Shown here: in pieces, positions 12,950-13,094 of the stretch | Position numbering within the stretch: the stretch's first letter is position 1 | How the letters are laid out: each line of letters begins with the position of its first letter | Assembly: GCA_003170655.1 (NCBI GenBank) | Contig: PMYY01000251.1 | Location: 10,556-23,649, forward strand | Length of the DNA stretch: 13,094 nt | Source: Nitrospiraceae bacterium | GTDB lineage: Bacteria; Nitrospirota; Thermodesulfovibrionia; Thermodesulfovibrionales; Dissulfurispiraceae | Direction: 5' to 3' | The notes under the pieces: model-generated | What the model saw: only the letters and a program-made list of their open reading frames with translations | The model's database searches: none | Told to the model about the DNA's origin: nothing | Program-made: the position numbers and the translations under genes

Positions 12950-13094
12950 GAAAATCGCGAGAGTATCATTCTGACTCTTTTATCCTGATCTGCTTTCGTC
13001 ACTCGTCCTAATTTTAGTGAATGTCAACAAATCGGTTCTTTTCGAATTTCAGTACTGAAACTATTTCATAACTGGCGTGCCTATTGTCTACCCT

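Noticed and set aside
12849..12974. 41-codon plus-strand frame (MVCVLASLVKSEQPQY...)
   Set aside because: It runs across the CPBP promoter on the opposite strand, has no good ribosome site and no family resemblance.
12959..12982. AGAGT...ACTCT hairpin followed by TTTT, considered as a terminator
   Set aside because: The stem has only five pairs with a nine-base loop, and there is no gene upstream of it on that strand within the window.

Overview
The window looks like chromosome of a Gram-negative, anaerobic-type bacterium. It has an outer-membrane Pal/CpoB pair, a periplasmic thiol-disulfide protein carrying a c-type haem motif, a DUF1015-gap-pgk operon, and many GGAGG-type ribosome sites. 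The style of Pal, of the glycine-zipper protein and of the haem/DsbC fusion reminds me of Desulfobacterota (Geobacter-like) or Nitrospirota. That placement is inference from remembered family members, not a search result.

Layout. Positions 1-1985 (minus) hold a probable operon: moaA (molybdenum cofactor), a family 2 glycosyltransferase one base downstream, then the first 62 codons of a secreted protein that runs off the window. The moaA promoter places the transcript start on the ATG itself. Positions 2050-3539 (minus) hold pal and cpoB, two bases apart, without tolB beside them. Positions 3690-4276 (minus) are a decayed mgtC/sapB gene in three reading frames with an internal deletion. Positions 4360-5136 (minus) encode a DsbC-like protein with an N-terminal CxxCH motif, divergent from speD at 5404-5808 (plus), which starts with TTG. 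Each of these two genes has a recognisable promoter in the 267-base gap.

Positions 5938-6713 are a degraded island: a small unknown minus-strand coding stretch spread over three frames, a 13-base inverted repeat, and a glycine-zipper protein that has lost its signal-peptide end. Positions 6777-10428 (minus) form a tidy central-metabolism transcription unit: promoter, DUF1015 gene, gap, pgk, and a strong rho-independent terminator. Together gap and pgk catalyse the triose-phosphate oxidation and substrate-level phosphorylation steps.

Positions 10495-11947 (plus) carry the most novel material. A predicted winged-helix plus PD-(D/E)XK nuclease-like protein abuts a tiny cysteine-rich gene that carries a one-base frameshift, followed by an unknown 126-residue protein. 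A convergent CPBP-family membrane protease (11964-12827, minus) follows, with a near-consensus promoter. I see no gene in 12828-13094 and nothing further there besides that promoter.

There are no tRNA or rRNA genes, CRISPR arrays or complete insertion sequences. Four separate loci show frame disruption or truncation while all large housekeeping genes are intact. This suggests real decay of dispensable genes, but a draft or metagenomic assembly with indel errors has to be excluded.
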